Of a DNA stretch of 59,871 bases, positions 1-9,800 are shown one piece after another; within the stretch, counting starts at the first letter, position 1, and the number at the start of each line of letters is the position of its first letter. The position numbers and the translations under genes were made by a program. A model generated the notes under the pieces. It saw only the letters and a program-made list of their open reading frames with translations. It was not told the origin of the DNA and did no database searches. This DNA is from Allomyces macrogynus ATCC 38327 (taxonomy: Eukaryota; Blastocladiomycota; Blastocladiomycetes; Blastocladiales; Blastocladiaceae), in NCBI GenBank assembly GCA_000151295.1, contig GG745363.1, positions 490,440-550,310 on the forward strand, read 5' to 3'.

Positions 1-1480
1 TATTCCGGACCATGTGCTCGAGCGCGGCGCAAGTCGCGCACGTCCGACGCCGACGCAGCCTCGATAGCTGCCGAGAACACGGGTGCGGGCGGTGGAGTCC
101 TGCAAGCGTCATGTGCTTGTGCGGCCCGGCATGGTCGTTCGCGCCGAGTAGCGTGTCGCCCGTGAACGTGTCCTTGAATCCGAGGATCACGGCAATATTG
201 CCCGGGTCGACGTGCGGGATCTCTTCCGAGTCTTGCGCGTACATGAGCAGCACCTTGTTCACGCGCTCCTTGACTTGCCGCGTCGCGTTCCAAATTGACG
301 AGCGCGACGCGAGCTGGCCGGCGTAGACGCGCACGTACGTCAGGTACCCGCGCTTCGCGTCGTAGACGACCTTGAATGCGAGCGCACACAGTTTCTGGTC
401 CTCGAGACGGATCATGACTTCACCGTGTTTGGGGACGTGCGCGGGGACTGGTGGACGGTCGGCAGGCGAGGGAAGGTACCTCATGGCCGCATCGAGAAGA
501 GGTTGCACGCCCATGTTGCGGAACGAGGCGCCGACGAGGACGGGTACACCCTGTGCCGAGAGCGTCGCTTGGCGCAGGGCCGTGTGCAAGACGGTCGCGG
601 GCACAGCCATCGGGTCATCGGATTTGAGGAACGCGTCGAGCACGTCGTCGGAAACGTTCGCGAGAGCGTCGACGAGCTCGGCGCGAGCGGTCCGCAACTG
701 GTCGAGATGCGCTGGGTTGGTCACCTCGCGCGCTTCAATTTTGTCGCCCTCCGGATTCCAGTGCAGCGTGCGCATGCCAACAACATCGAGCACGCCCTCG
801 AGCCCGGACCCGACTGTCGACATTTGGTCGGCCATGAACAGCGGTTTCTGGATGACGAGCGGTGGCCCCCATCCGGGCAGTCGGTTCCGTATCCCCGTCA
901 CCGAACGGTCGAGATTCGCACCGGCGCGGTCCATCTTGTTGACAAACGCAATCCGCGGCACGCTGTACTTGTTGGCCTGTGCCCAGACCGTCTCCGTCTG
1001 CGCTTCGACGCCCGCCACGCCGTCGAGAATCGCGACAGCGCCATCGAGCACACGGAGCGACCGCTCCACTTCAAACGTGAAGTCTACATGGCCGGGAGTA
1101 TCGACGAGATTGACCTGGTGCGGTTGCTGGTCGACGGTCCAGCCAAACGTGATGGCCGCCGACTGGATCGTGATACCGCGCTCGCGCTCCTGCGGCATAA
1201 AGTCCATGACGGTCGAACCGTCGTCGACGTTGCCGATGCGTTTGGTGTGGCCGGCATAGTGCAGCATGCGCTCGGTCGTGGTCGTTTTGCCCGCGTCAAT
1301 GTGCGCAATGATGCCGAGATTGCGCACTTTGGACGGGTCCCATGATGAATTGCTGCGGCGACTTGTTGACAAGGTGGCCGGCTTGATATTTACCATGAGC
1401 CAGGGCAAACTTGGTGATGCCCTTGAAAGCGGTGGCAGCGGCACCCATGGTCGTCGGGCCAGCCAGGGGAAGCGCGACAT
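1..1480 (-). CDS. GFM2: Mitochondrial elongation factor G2 / ribosome-releasing factor 2, 3' end cut off by the window
   Basis: Translational GTPase that, with RRF, splits mitochondrial ribosomes after termination (known for the GFM2/MEF2 family). Read from ATG at 1480; the frame stays open to position 1, so only the N-terminal ~490 residues are present. The first ~45 residues are Arg/Pro/Ser-rich without acidic residues, as in a mitochondrial presequence. All G motifs are visible: AHIDAGKT (G1), RGITIQSAA (G2), DTPGH (G3), NKMD (G4). The stretch VDDGSTVMDFMPQERERG favours GFM2 over GFM1. Near the window edge the domain-II-side homology changes frame twice: at ~100 it moves to the frame reading PPPAPVFSAAIE, and at ~28 it returns to AALEHMV. 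The two offsets cancel, so a pair of compensating indels (assembly error or mutation) is likely. A downstream in-frame ATG at 1396 is a possible shorter start. Confidence 0.85.
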   Translation of the reverse strand, partial: MSRFPWLARRPWVPLPPLSRASPSLPWLMVNIKPATLSTSRRSNSSWDPSKVRNLGIIAHIDAGKTTTTERMLHYAGHTKRIGNVDDGSTVMDFMPQERERGITIQSAAITFGWTVDQQPHQVNLVDTPGHVDFTFEVERSLRVLDGAVAILDGVAGVEAQTETVWAQANKYSVPRIAFVNKMDRAGANLDRSVTGIRNRLPGWGPPLVIQKPLFMADQMSTVGSGLEGVLDVVGMRTLHWNPEGDKIEAREVTNPAHLDQLRTARAELVDALANVSDDVLDAFLKSDDPMAVPATVLHTALRQATLSAQGVPVLVGASFRNMGVQPLLDAAMRYLPSPADRPPVPAHVPKHGEVMIRLEDQKLCALAFKVVYDAKRGYLTYVRVYAGQLASRSSIWNATRQVKERVNKVLLMYAQDSEEIPHVDPGNIAVILGFKDTFTGDTLLGANDHAGPHKHMTLAGLHRPHPCSRQLSRLRRRRTCATCAALEHMVRN

Positions 1481-1684
1481 GGCTCGAGTCGAGTGCAAGT
1501 ACTTGCAGCGCAACGGCAAGCAACAAGAACAGAATCTCTCGTTTGGTCGACACAGCTGCAGGTCAAGAAGAGTGATCAAAGGCGACAACCATCCAGATCC
1601 AGGCAGAGCATCAGCCGTTGTTGCTTCAGCCTTGCCAGCGTGGAAATGACTTGGACTGCTGCAACATGCGTGCGTTTTTCTGCC

Positions 1685-2150
1685 AAGCGGCAACACACGC
1701 CCCGCGCCCCTCTCCTGCCACCAGTCGACGAACACGCTGGTGCAGGACATTGCCGACTTCCGCGCCAAGCACAAGCGGCGCGACATCTTTGTCAAGTGGG
1801 ACGCGCTGCTTGACGAGGGCAGCCCGTTCTTGGCGTTTAATGGCAAAGTCGTCGACTTGTCGCGGCTCGATCTGTTGGCCAAGATCGACTACAAGTCGCT
1901 CATGGCGAATACGGGCGTGGACGTGCAGAAACTGTTGGCGCGGTACCGCAACTGCGACGCGAGTTAGGCGTTCTCGGCAAACGCGACACTGCACAATCTC
2001 GGCACGTGCCTGACTTCGATTGCGCACGTCGGGTCGCTCGACTCGTTGACGGTCGGATGCATCGCGTCCGACGTGGTGCTCTGGGTGTCGCTGATTGTGA
2101 TTCTCGCGCTCGTCCTGTCGCGCTTCTTCATGGCGCTGATTTTCTGGTGT
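1685..2150 (+). pseudogene. Fragment of a class IV chitin synthase (N-terminal lumenal region and following TM helix)
   Basis: The plus strand reads ...PLSCHQSTNTLVQDIADF...DIFVKWDALL...FLAFNGKVVDLSRLD..., then a TAG at 1965-1967, then AFSANATLHNLGTCLTS...[32 protein letters not shown] before falling out of frame at about 2150. It aligns collinearly with residues around [10 protein letters not shown]...YVTWAAM...[14 protein letters not shown]...[23 protein letters not shown]...[13 protein letters not shown] of the intact chitin synthase gene at 42974-47668 in this window. The fragment has no start codon, no catalytic domain and one internal stop, so it is a truncated relic of a paralogous gene. 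Divergence is high, so the duplication is not recent. Confidence 0.75.
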
Positions 2151-2174
2151 CGGGCGGCGTCGTCATGGCGCTAG

Positions 2175-2384
2175 TGTCAAGGTATTTTCGGTTCGGAAGA
2201 AGCCAAATCGTTTTCTCCACCCTATGTTGACGCTGACAGACACTACGTGCTCGCATCGCTGCTCCAAACCGACATTGCTGCTGCGATCAAGAAGCGAGAA
2301 GAAGAGAACCAAGAAAACCAAATCTTGAAGTTGACACGACTCGCCCTCGCCGCGCGTCGACGAGGTGCCCTGCACGTCAACTGA
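2175..2384 (+). other. Short open frame with coiled-coil-like sequence, no ATG
   Basis: Open from just after a TAG (2172-2174) to TGA at 2382-2384, 69 codons without an ATG. The middle (DIAAAIKKREEENQENQILK) is strongly charged and heptad-like. It sits between the chitin synthase relic and the LRR relic. It could be a last-exon remnant of a decayed gene. No function can be assigned. Confidence 0.25.
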
Positions 2385-2714
2385 GCGAGCACAAAGCGCC
2401 AGACGACGACCCTGGTTGCTGAAGCCATGTTTGGACGAACTCTTGCCTCTTACAGTGCTGCGCGGTCGACAGAGCCGCCAAGTTCCTGTGAATTATGGCC
2501 GAATGTTGAGTCGATCGGATTGGCACACCATATCTGACCATTCCTTCCCCACTTTTCAAAGGATGCGCTGTCTGGAGAAATTCGCGGCCAGGGCGTGAAG
2601 GACTGGCGGTCTGACTTGATGATGCCGCGACAATGGATTCTGATTCTTGGCTCGACGCAGAGTGATCAGCATTTCGTTGCGCGACACTAAATTATCCCTG
2701 TCGCTCTGCAGCAC

Positions 2715-3149
2715 TTGGCCCTTTCTTACCACCAATGTGCGCATGGCTATTTGGCACACCTTCCGCCGCTCCTAACCACGCTCTCACTCGCGGTACACTT
2801 GACCAACGAGGAGTCGCGCGACCTGCTCGTGCTCATTTCCCTGGTCCCGAAATCTCTTCAACGGCTCGACCTCACGGTCACTGGCGATGAGCATACGAAC
2901 TCCGACCATACAATTGCAGTTCTCAACGTAATTCCCTCTTTGTTTGCCAAGATTGGGCTGAGTTTTGATGAAACAACCGTGTTTGCTGCCATCCTCGATG
3001 CGATTCCGAGTCGGGTGGATCGTCTCACGTTCGTCGGATGCAGCTTGAGCATGGACGACAACAGCACGGCTCTGATTGTGTGTCTCGACCAGCTCGTGCA
3101 CTTGACCTTGCTCACGCTGTCGCCTCCACCATCGGTGCGCTGCGTGTAG
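2715..3149 (+). pseudogene. Leucine-rich-repeat fragment of the local F-box/LRR family
   Basis: A 144-codon frame with LRR-type periodicity: HLPPLLTTLSL, SLQRLDLTV, VDRLTFVGCSL, LVHLTLLTL. The LPPxLTTLxL element is the same as in the fragments at 18.4-19.2 kb and 25.2-26.0 kb, so I group it with that family. The ORF lacks an F-box and ends abruptly, and the next fragment (3361-4010) begins 200 nt downstream. The two may be pieces of one gene interrupted by introns or frame breaks. Confidence 0.4.
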
Positions 3150-3360
3150 AGAAGAACATAAACCTTGCCATCAACCCGTCGTTGATGGGGCGGGCTCCTC
3201 TTCTTAGCGCAACATTTACCTTGACGGTCGCCCTACCTGCTCTGAAATTGCCCTCCCAGAGAAATGATCGTTTGTTCTCTCTCAAGCGCCACACTTTCGT
3301 GTTGCTGCCGCTGCTCTTTCCAAGGACTCAAGAACACGACCGACTTTGCCCTCTGCCGCC

Positions 3361-4010
3361 ATGATGCAGTCACTGGCTGCCACGTCGACCCATTTGTCCA
3401 GTGCAGCTGGCACTATCGCACCCTCATGCGTGCCGATTAAAGCGCTCCCGCACGATCTCGTTCGTCTCGTGGCAAAGGCCGTACTTTGCAATACTGGTGA
3501 GTGTTGGGCGTGGGTGAAAACTTGGCACCTTCGACCCCGACCTCACTTACCCTTGCGCTTGGTAAGTTGGACCGTTTGACCAGTCTGTCTTTCCGGGAGT
3601 GTTTCCTCGGTTACGACGAGTACACTTGGCACGGGTCGAAACTCAAGGTTGACCTTGGCCAGCTCATGGCTGCTCCCCAAGCGCGGCGCATGTTTGTCAC
3701 ACATATGCCGAGTCGGCTCCGCCACTTGACCACTGACCTGTGCCCCAGCTTCTTCAGCATGGGCGTGCGCATCCTCTGTCGAGACTCGATCCGTGATCTG
3801 TGCAGTCACATCCCTCCCCAGGTCGAGTCGCTAGTTTTGGACGACGCTGACATGCCGCCCGAGTTGCAGCGGGCGTTGATTATGGTGCTGCCCAAGCCCG
3901 TGCGCAGCCCGACGTACGACGTGTACCGGGATAGCATCGAAATTTCGGTGAATGCGCTGATCCGGGAGCGTCTCCCTGGCTGCGTTTTCGACGTGTGGTC
4001 ATACAGCTGA
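3361..4010 (+). CDS. F-box/LRR-like protein, possibly degenerate
   Basis: The ATG at 3361 opens a frame containing ALPHDLVRLVAKAVL, which fits an F-box helix 1 (LPxxLVxxI). A GTGAGT donor follows at about 3496. The coding sequence appears to resume near 3575 in the frame of 3501-4010, which reads LTSLSFRECFLG, RLRHLTTDLCPSF, QVESLVLDDADMPPEL and ends at TGA 4008-4010. The acceptor could not be placed in phase, so either an exon boundary is unusual or there is a frame break. F-box/LRR proteins act as substrate adaptors of SCF ubiquitin ligases; that role is inferred from family knowledge only. Confidence 0.4.
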
Positions 4011-4479
4011 AGTGGAAATGGTCAAGCGGGATGATAACGTTGATTACGTGCATTGTTTTGTGCCTCTAATCCACCGTCACAGCAGCGATTCGAAATCATT
4101 CATCGCAACAAGCGAGAGCTTCTTGTTACCTCTGTCAACAATGACGCATCGACGCGGAAGCTGGTCAAGAACCACCTTTCTAATTGTGATCTGACAGTCA
4201 CGCCATACAATAATTGACAATGCGCCGTCTGTTGCTGATGGTGGTACTGCTTGTTGGCAGTCGACAAGCATATCTGAGCAAAAATGCGCGTGCGAAGCAA
4301 ATGCCATGACGCTGATCACGCTCCGTCACCCGGGCCATCCAATTCTCGTGCTGCATCAAGTTTGAGAGCCAAAACTTGAACACCAAAAAATGAGCACCAG
4401 TTCAAACGATCATTTATGTATCTAGAACGCAAACCGCGTCTATCAAAATTAGGCTCACCCATGTCCAGCAGGGCGATGT
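4011..4479. other. Intergenic, no gene seen
   Basis: About 470 nt of mixed-composition sequence between the F-box/LRR relic and the 3' end of the GH16-like gene. No ORF with recognisable features, no RNA gene and no clear repeat was seen. Confidence 0.5.
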
Positions 4480-6000
4480 TCAAACATTGGCTGGCGTCGG
4501 CGGGAAAGCGCCATCAATCGGTCCCGGCGCACCGAGCGGCTTCCCGCTCGTGTTCGCCGTGTAGACGTAGCGATCAAACACGACGCGCGCCGCGCGCGCG
4601 TTCGGGTTGTAGTCGGGCCACTCAGGCACGTTCTCGCCCGCGCCCATCCACCACAAGTTCTCGAGCGACAGCTCGCTCGAGAAGGCACCGCCCTTCATCT
4701 GGTCGGGGCCCCACTGCTGCCGCGACTGCATCACTTGGCGGCCGTCAATGTACCATGTCACGATAAACTGGCGCGTCCCGTCCGTCGACAGGTCGAGGTC
4801 CATGGTCAGGTCGTGCCACGCGTTGCCCGAGATCGCGACTTCCTTGGTAACGCGCGTGTCCCACGACTTGCCGTCGGTCGCCTGCGTCGTCATATAGGCG
4901 AGAATCTCGTTGGGCTGCGCGCCAGCGGCTTCGCGCAGGTCGTCGGCGCCGTAGCCAATCTCAAAGTCGAATTCCATGTACTCGTTGGCGTCTATCGGGT
5001 GGAGAAGGTTGATGAGGTCAGAAAGGTGTCGGAGACGCCTTGCCAAGGCCAAACAAAAAACCAAAACGTACAAAGGAACGCGCCGACACTCGTAATCTGG
5101 TGCAGGTTGCGCATCGGCAGGTAGACGCGCCACTGGTGCCGACCGGACTCCTTGAACGTGCGCGGCGTGTACAGAAGCTTGGCGCGCTCGCGCGACGTTG
5201 GGTTCACGGAAAAGTAGACCTGGTTGTTGGACACCCAGTAGTTTTGCGCACCCGCGCCTTCAGCCGAGTCGTCAATCCACTTCGACAGATCGGCAAAGCG
5301 CTCGACGGTGCGAGGAAGGTTCCTAAGAAGCAGAACCAAAAGCGCGTTAGGAAACGGTTACAAGTGCGTTGCAACTCACCAAGTGAGGAAGAACAACGTA
5401 CGGCGTCGTCGGGTTCGACGGCGTGGGCGTCGGGGTCGGCGTCGGGGTCGGCGTCGACGCGCCATCCTTGACCTCAATCGCGTTGAGCGTGTACTGCGCG
5501 CTCATCACGCTGAACCCTTCAAAGACGACCGCCCACAAGCGCGACTTGTCGAACTACAGCCCAAAGTCGCTCCACGGGATCGTGAACGACTGCGCGCCCT
5601 TGCCCGTGAACTTAACATACTTGGCCGTGCCAAGCGAGAACCGCTGGTCACGGTCGGTGCACCCGGGCATCTTGCCCGTCTCGAGGATGATGGTCATGTC
5701 GGACCCCGCTGGCGCGCTCATCGTAAACGTGATCCCCTTGGACCCGTCGTGGGAAAAGTCAGTGCACGGCAGCGTCGTGTAGAAGTACGAGTCGTCGCGC
5801 GGCGTGAACTGGATGCCGTTGCCGCCCTTAGCGACGGCAAACTTAGGCATCGTGCCGTCATGCGCGATGGGCTGCTTGAAGCTGTTGGTCAGCGACTTGC
5901 CGTCGACAATGACGGTCGCCGCGAGCGCGAGGTGCTGGCCGGCAAGGCCGAGCAGAAGCGCGACGAGGAGCAAGTTGGTTCTCGAGATTGCGCCCGTCAT
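4480..6000 (-). pseudogene. Secreted GH16-like glycoside hydrolase/transglycosidase with an in-frame TAG
   Basis: Three exons fit in phase: 6000-5402, 5322-5072 and 4991-4480, with introns 5401-5323 (GTACGT..TTAG) and 5071-4992 (GTACGT..ATAG); total 454 codons including stop. Residues 1-27 are a signal peptide (MTGAISRTNLLLVALLLGLA...). After an N-terminal beta-rich region a (TP)n linker follows, then a domain with MEFDFEIGYG, which carries the ExDxE arrangement of GH16 catalytic residues, and TWYIDGRQVMQS, typical of the GH16/lectin-like sandwich. The likely role is cleavage or rearrangement of wall or environmental beta-glucan. Codon 149 (5556-5554) is TAG between WSDFGL and FDKSRLWAVVF, where the frame is otherwise intact on both sides; CAG to TAG would explain it. 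Either a recent nonsense mutation or a base-call error. GH16 assignment is moderate; the N-terminal part is unassigned. Confidence 0.6.
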
Positions 6001-6840
6001 GGTGGGTGGAGAGTAAAGGGCAGTTCGCGGCGGTCAGGGCTGGCGGTGGGGCCTGGCCATTTTATACCAATTTGGCATCGTGATCGTCGAATGGGCTGAA
6101 TTTGCGGTGTTCAGGCACGCTCTCGACGCGCTCGATATGAAGAGCTCGTAGAGCTCGTCGAATGGCTGTCGGTCCGTGCATGAAATAGGATGGTGTGCCA
6201 CTTAATCGCTTTGGCCATTGAACACTGTCAGCGTGAGCGCGTGCATGCAGTGGAGCACCGGCATGGAGAACCTGGGGAAGGCGCGCGTGTCCCGGGACTA
6301 CCATGTGTGGTTCAGGATGCTTTCCCAAACAGGTTGGACCTTGGAAATTTGGGCCCAGGATAAAGTTTTATCGAGGAGAGCCGATTCATGAATCGACGCC
6401 GGCAGTTCGAGGTGGCTGGGGTTCTACAAGTCAGCCACGGTCCGGAAAATTAGAGGCAATGCGAGATCATGACCTACGGACGCCACATTGACCAGGATCT
6501 GGACTTTCACTTTTTTTTCCGCGAGCATAATGGTTAGTCCAGAGCCGATGGGTAGTGTGGGTTTCGCGATGGGGAATGGCCAAAACCCTTGCGGTGCTCT
6601 TGTGCACGGTGCCAGGTGGAGAGCACGCGCGTTCGTGCCACGGTTGATCACAAAAATAATCAACTGCCTGTTCGTTCGAATAGCACGTAACGACGCGAGG
6701 GGTTGCGGCGCTGGCCGACCACCAATGATTATGCAGACCACAGCCCCTGTGCGGCTCGGGACCCAAGGATGAATAAAATAGACTGTCATTTGCAGTTCTG
6801 CTCAGAGTCGCCATCCACCGACCAAATTCCAGTCTCCCGC
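6001..6840. other. Intergenic region upstream of the GH16-like gene, downstream of the myosin gene
   Basis: 840 nt. It must hold the promoter of the GH16-like gene and the 3' UTR of the myosin gene. A 121-codon minus-strand frame (6789-6424) has no family features and unlike-coding composition; I do not call it. No repeat or RNA gene was recognised. Confidence 0.4.
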
Positions 6841-9800
6841 TCACTGCCCCGGACCCGGCGGGTAATAGTACTGGTTGTACCCCTGCTGCGGACCAGGCGG
6901 CGGCATCGGCCGCTGCCCCTGCATCGGCATCCCCTGCACGGTCCCGTACCCCGCGCCAGGATAATCAATGGGCGCAGCGCCCGGCGCGCTGTACGCTCCC
7001 ATCATGGGCGCCGGCGCACCACCGTGCCCATAGTACCCGTACGCCTGCTGCGGTGCTTGGGAATACTGCAGATGCCCGCCATACATGCCCATGTCCGGGA
7101 ACGGCTTGGGCGGCGCGGCGGCCATGGCTGGGACCATAATGGGCGCCTGCATCATCGGCACGGCCATGGGCACTTGCATCGGCATGGCCGCGGCGGGTGC
7201 AGGCGATGAGTGCGGTGCCTGGGCCGACGGCGCGGCGGCAGCGGGCGGAGCGGCGGGTGCAACCGCGGGCTTGGTTTTTTTGGAGGCCAAGGCGCGGTCC
7301 TTGGCGGCCGTGATCATGTCGGCGAGCATGAATCCTTGCACGGTCTCGAACCGCACGTTGCGCCGCTGCACCATGCTCTCGGTGCGAATGACAAACTCGT
7401 CTTGCCCAAACTCGAGGTCGTTGACGAGCTCGTCGTACTCGATCGTCATGATGACTTTCTACAAGTGCGAATCGCAAATGAAAGCGTCAAAAGCTGGTTC
7501 GGGACGTCGGCAAAGCGTGACCAGCAATTAAACCGTACACGCGTCTTCTCGTCGAGAATCACAATCGAGCTCTCGTGCACAATCAAGACCGCGCCATTCG
7601 CAAACCGCGCATCGCTCGGCGACTTGATCTTGAACGGGAACGCGCCAAAGTACTGGAACGTGGCGCGCATCCGCTCGTTGAACTCCTTTTTCGCCAAGTT
7701 CACGAGCGCCTTGGTGATCGCGCCCGGATCGTTGCCGCCCGCAGTCCCCAAGGCCGTCACGACCGACGGCTTGTGCGACTCGACCCAGTCCTCCATCATT
7801 ATCTGGATCTTGGACCGGAACACCATGACAGGCGTGTCGAGGTTAGCGAGCACGACCGGCGGGATCAAGTGCTGCACGTCCGACACGGCCGTGGCCACAC
7901 CGAGCAGCGCCATCAGGTACACGAGTTCCGGCAACACGTTGGGCTTGAGCTCTGCGGCCGAAATGATATCGCCAACGAGGAACCGCGTCAAGAGCTGCTG
8001 GAACGTCCAGTCAAGTAACGCCGGTGCGCAAATCGGCGGCAAGTTCTTGGGCAGCGACGGAATGCTGTTGATGGTGCCGTCGCCCGGCGCGGCCTCTCCC
8101 TCCTTGACGTTACGGTGCGGCCGCGACGTGACCGACCCGGCCGACGTCCACTGTCTGCGGAAGTAGACGATGCGCGGCGCGACACGGCCCTCGATCGCAG
8201 CGGCACTGCCACCACCCGGCGCGTCTGATCCCGCGGCCGCACTCAACTTCTCGCGCAACCGTTCCGCGAGCGTGATGATATCCGCGAGCCGGTCGGACGG
8301 CATGACCGGAATCAGCGGCATCGTCGCGGGCCGTGCGCCCGCATCGATCGCGAGCCCGTACTCGTGCCGCGCGCCGTCCATTTCAAACCGTTCCTCGAGC
8401 TTGAAGAGAATTTCGGCGGCAATCGTGTACGAGTCGACCAGGAACGTCTTGCCCACCTGGTCGGGCAACTCCACCTTGAGCCGCAGGTTCGACTGCGTCA
8501 TGAGCGCCACGACCTCGTCGTCGCTTGGACCGAGTTGCCGCGCGCCGAGCGCCATTGACTTCATCATGTTGGCATAGGCGTTTTGAACGACCGTACCGAG
8601 CCCTTGGTCGGACGCGTTGGCGCGCAGGACCTGCTGCAGGAACCGGCACATTGACATGTTCAGGTCCTTGGACGGGATCACGAACGCGGCGAGGAGACCG
8701 AGCAGCGCAATGCCGGCCTTGACTCTACGGGAAAGAATCAGCACCGAGTAAGTTGCGCTCGCTCCCTCCGCGGAGACTCTGGGGAAACAAGCAAACATAC
8801 CCCTCGGGCCGCGGGTGCCCAGTCAACTGCTTGATGATCTGGCAGTACGCCTCGTCGACAAGCGCAGCGCTCGACATGGCCGCATCGACCATGCGCTTGG
8901 CGGCCTCGAGCTGCGTCACGCCCTTGAGCTTGGCGTCGCCCATGAACGAGAGGATCATCGTGTTCATTTCAATCGCCTTGCGCGTATCGGCCACATCGCC
9001 GTACGCCGCGCGCGTGAGTGGCTTCTTCAGCGCCGACTATAGGAGAACGCACTTGCGTGAGGAAATGTTCGGCAAGCCAGCGGGGAAGGACAGTAATATA
9101 AACGTACGTCAGAGTAACTGATGGCCTTGGCATCGAGCGTCACCTTCTTCTTCCCAAACAGCGACCCAGACTTGGTCTCAAAGTACTGGCTCGCATACTG
9201 CTCCATCGAGTAGTCGCCGACGCGCAAGTTGATGAGCGGGTTAATCGTGAGCTTGTGCACCGGGTTCAGTGCCGCGGCCATCGCGTCATTGGTTTTTTCG
9301 GCACCGCTCGCCGCACCCGCACCCAGCACCGCATCCGACGCGAGCTTGACCGTCCCGTACGCATTGTTGGGGAACGGCCCGCTCATAATCGCCGCCGTCA
9401 CGGTCCCGTACCCAGGCGCCGACGCACCACCAGTCGCATTCGCTGCCGCAGCCGCCGCATTCGCCGCTGCCACCGCTCCGGGCTTGACACACGTCGGTAA
9501 CGGCGCCGGTGCGGGTGCTGCCGGCCCAACCAGTGCCGCGACCGCCGACGGAATCGCCTCGGTCGACTCTGAATCGGGCGCAGCCACGACAAAATCCTGC
9601 ACGAGCGCCGTCGCGTCCGTCACGTTCCCCGCACTTGCGCGGCGCATCGCAACCAAGAACCGGCGCGGCCAGCGCCCTTCCTGAATCGCCGGGAGCACCG
9701 CCTGGTCGACAATGTACTCGAGCACCGACAGCGGGACCCATCCGGTCGGCGGTAATCCGGGCCCGCCGCTGACGAGCATCCACGGCGCACGGTCCTCAAC

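Noticed and set aside
1296..1553. 85-codon minus frame with a hydrophobic N-terminus resembling a signal peptide
   Set aside because: It overlaps the GFM2 presequence in another frame. The GFM2 frame from 1480 continues directly into conserved G-domain sequence, so this frame is a shadow.
1965..5556. TAG as a reassigned sense codon, since two genes have in-frame TAG
   Set aside because: Intact genes such as uS2m, VPS37 and the 17.6 kb gene end with TAG at the expected C-terminus, and the other in-frame TAGs lie in relics.
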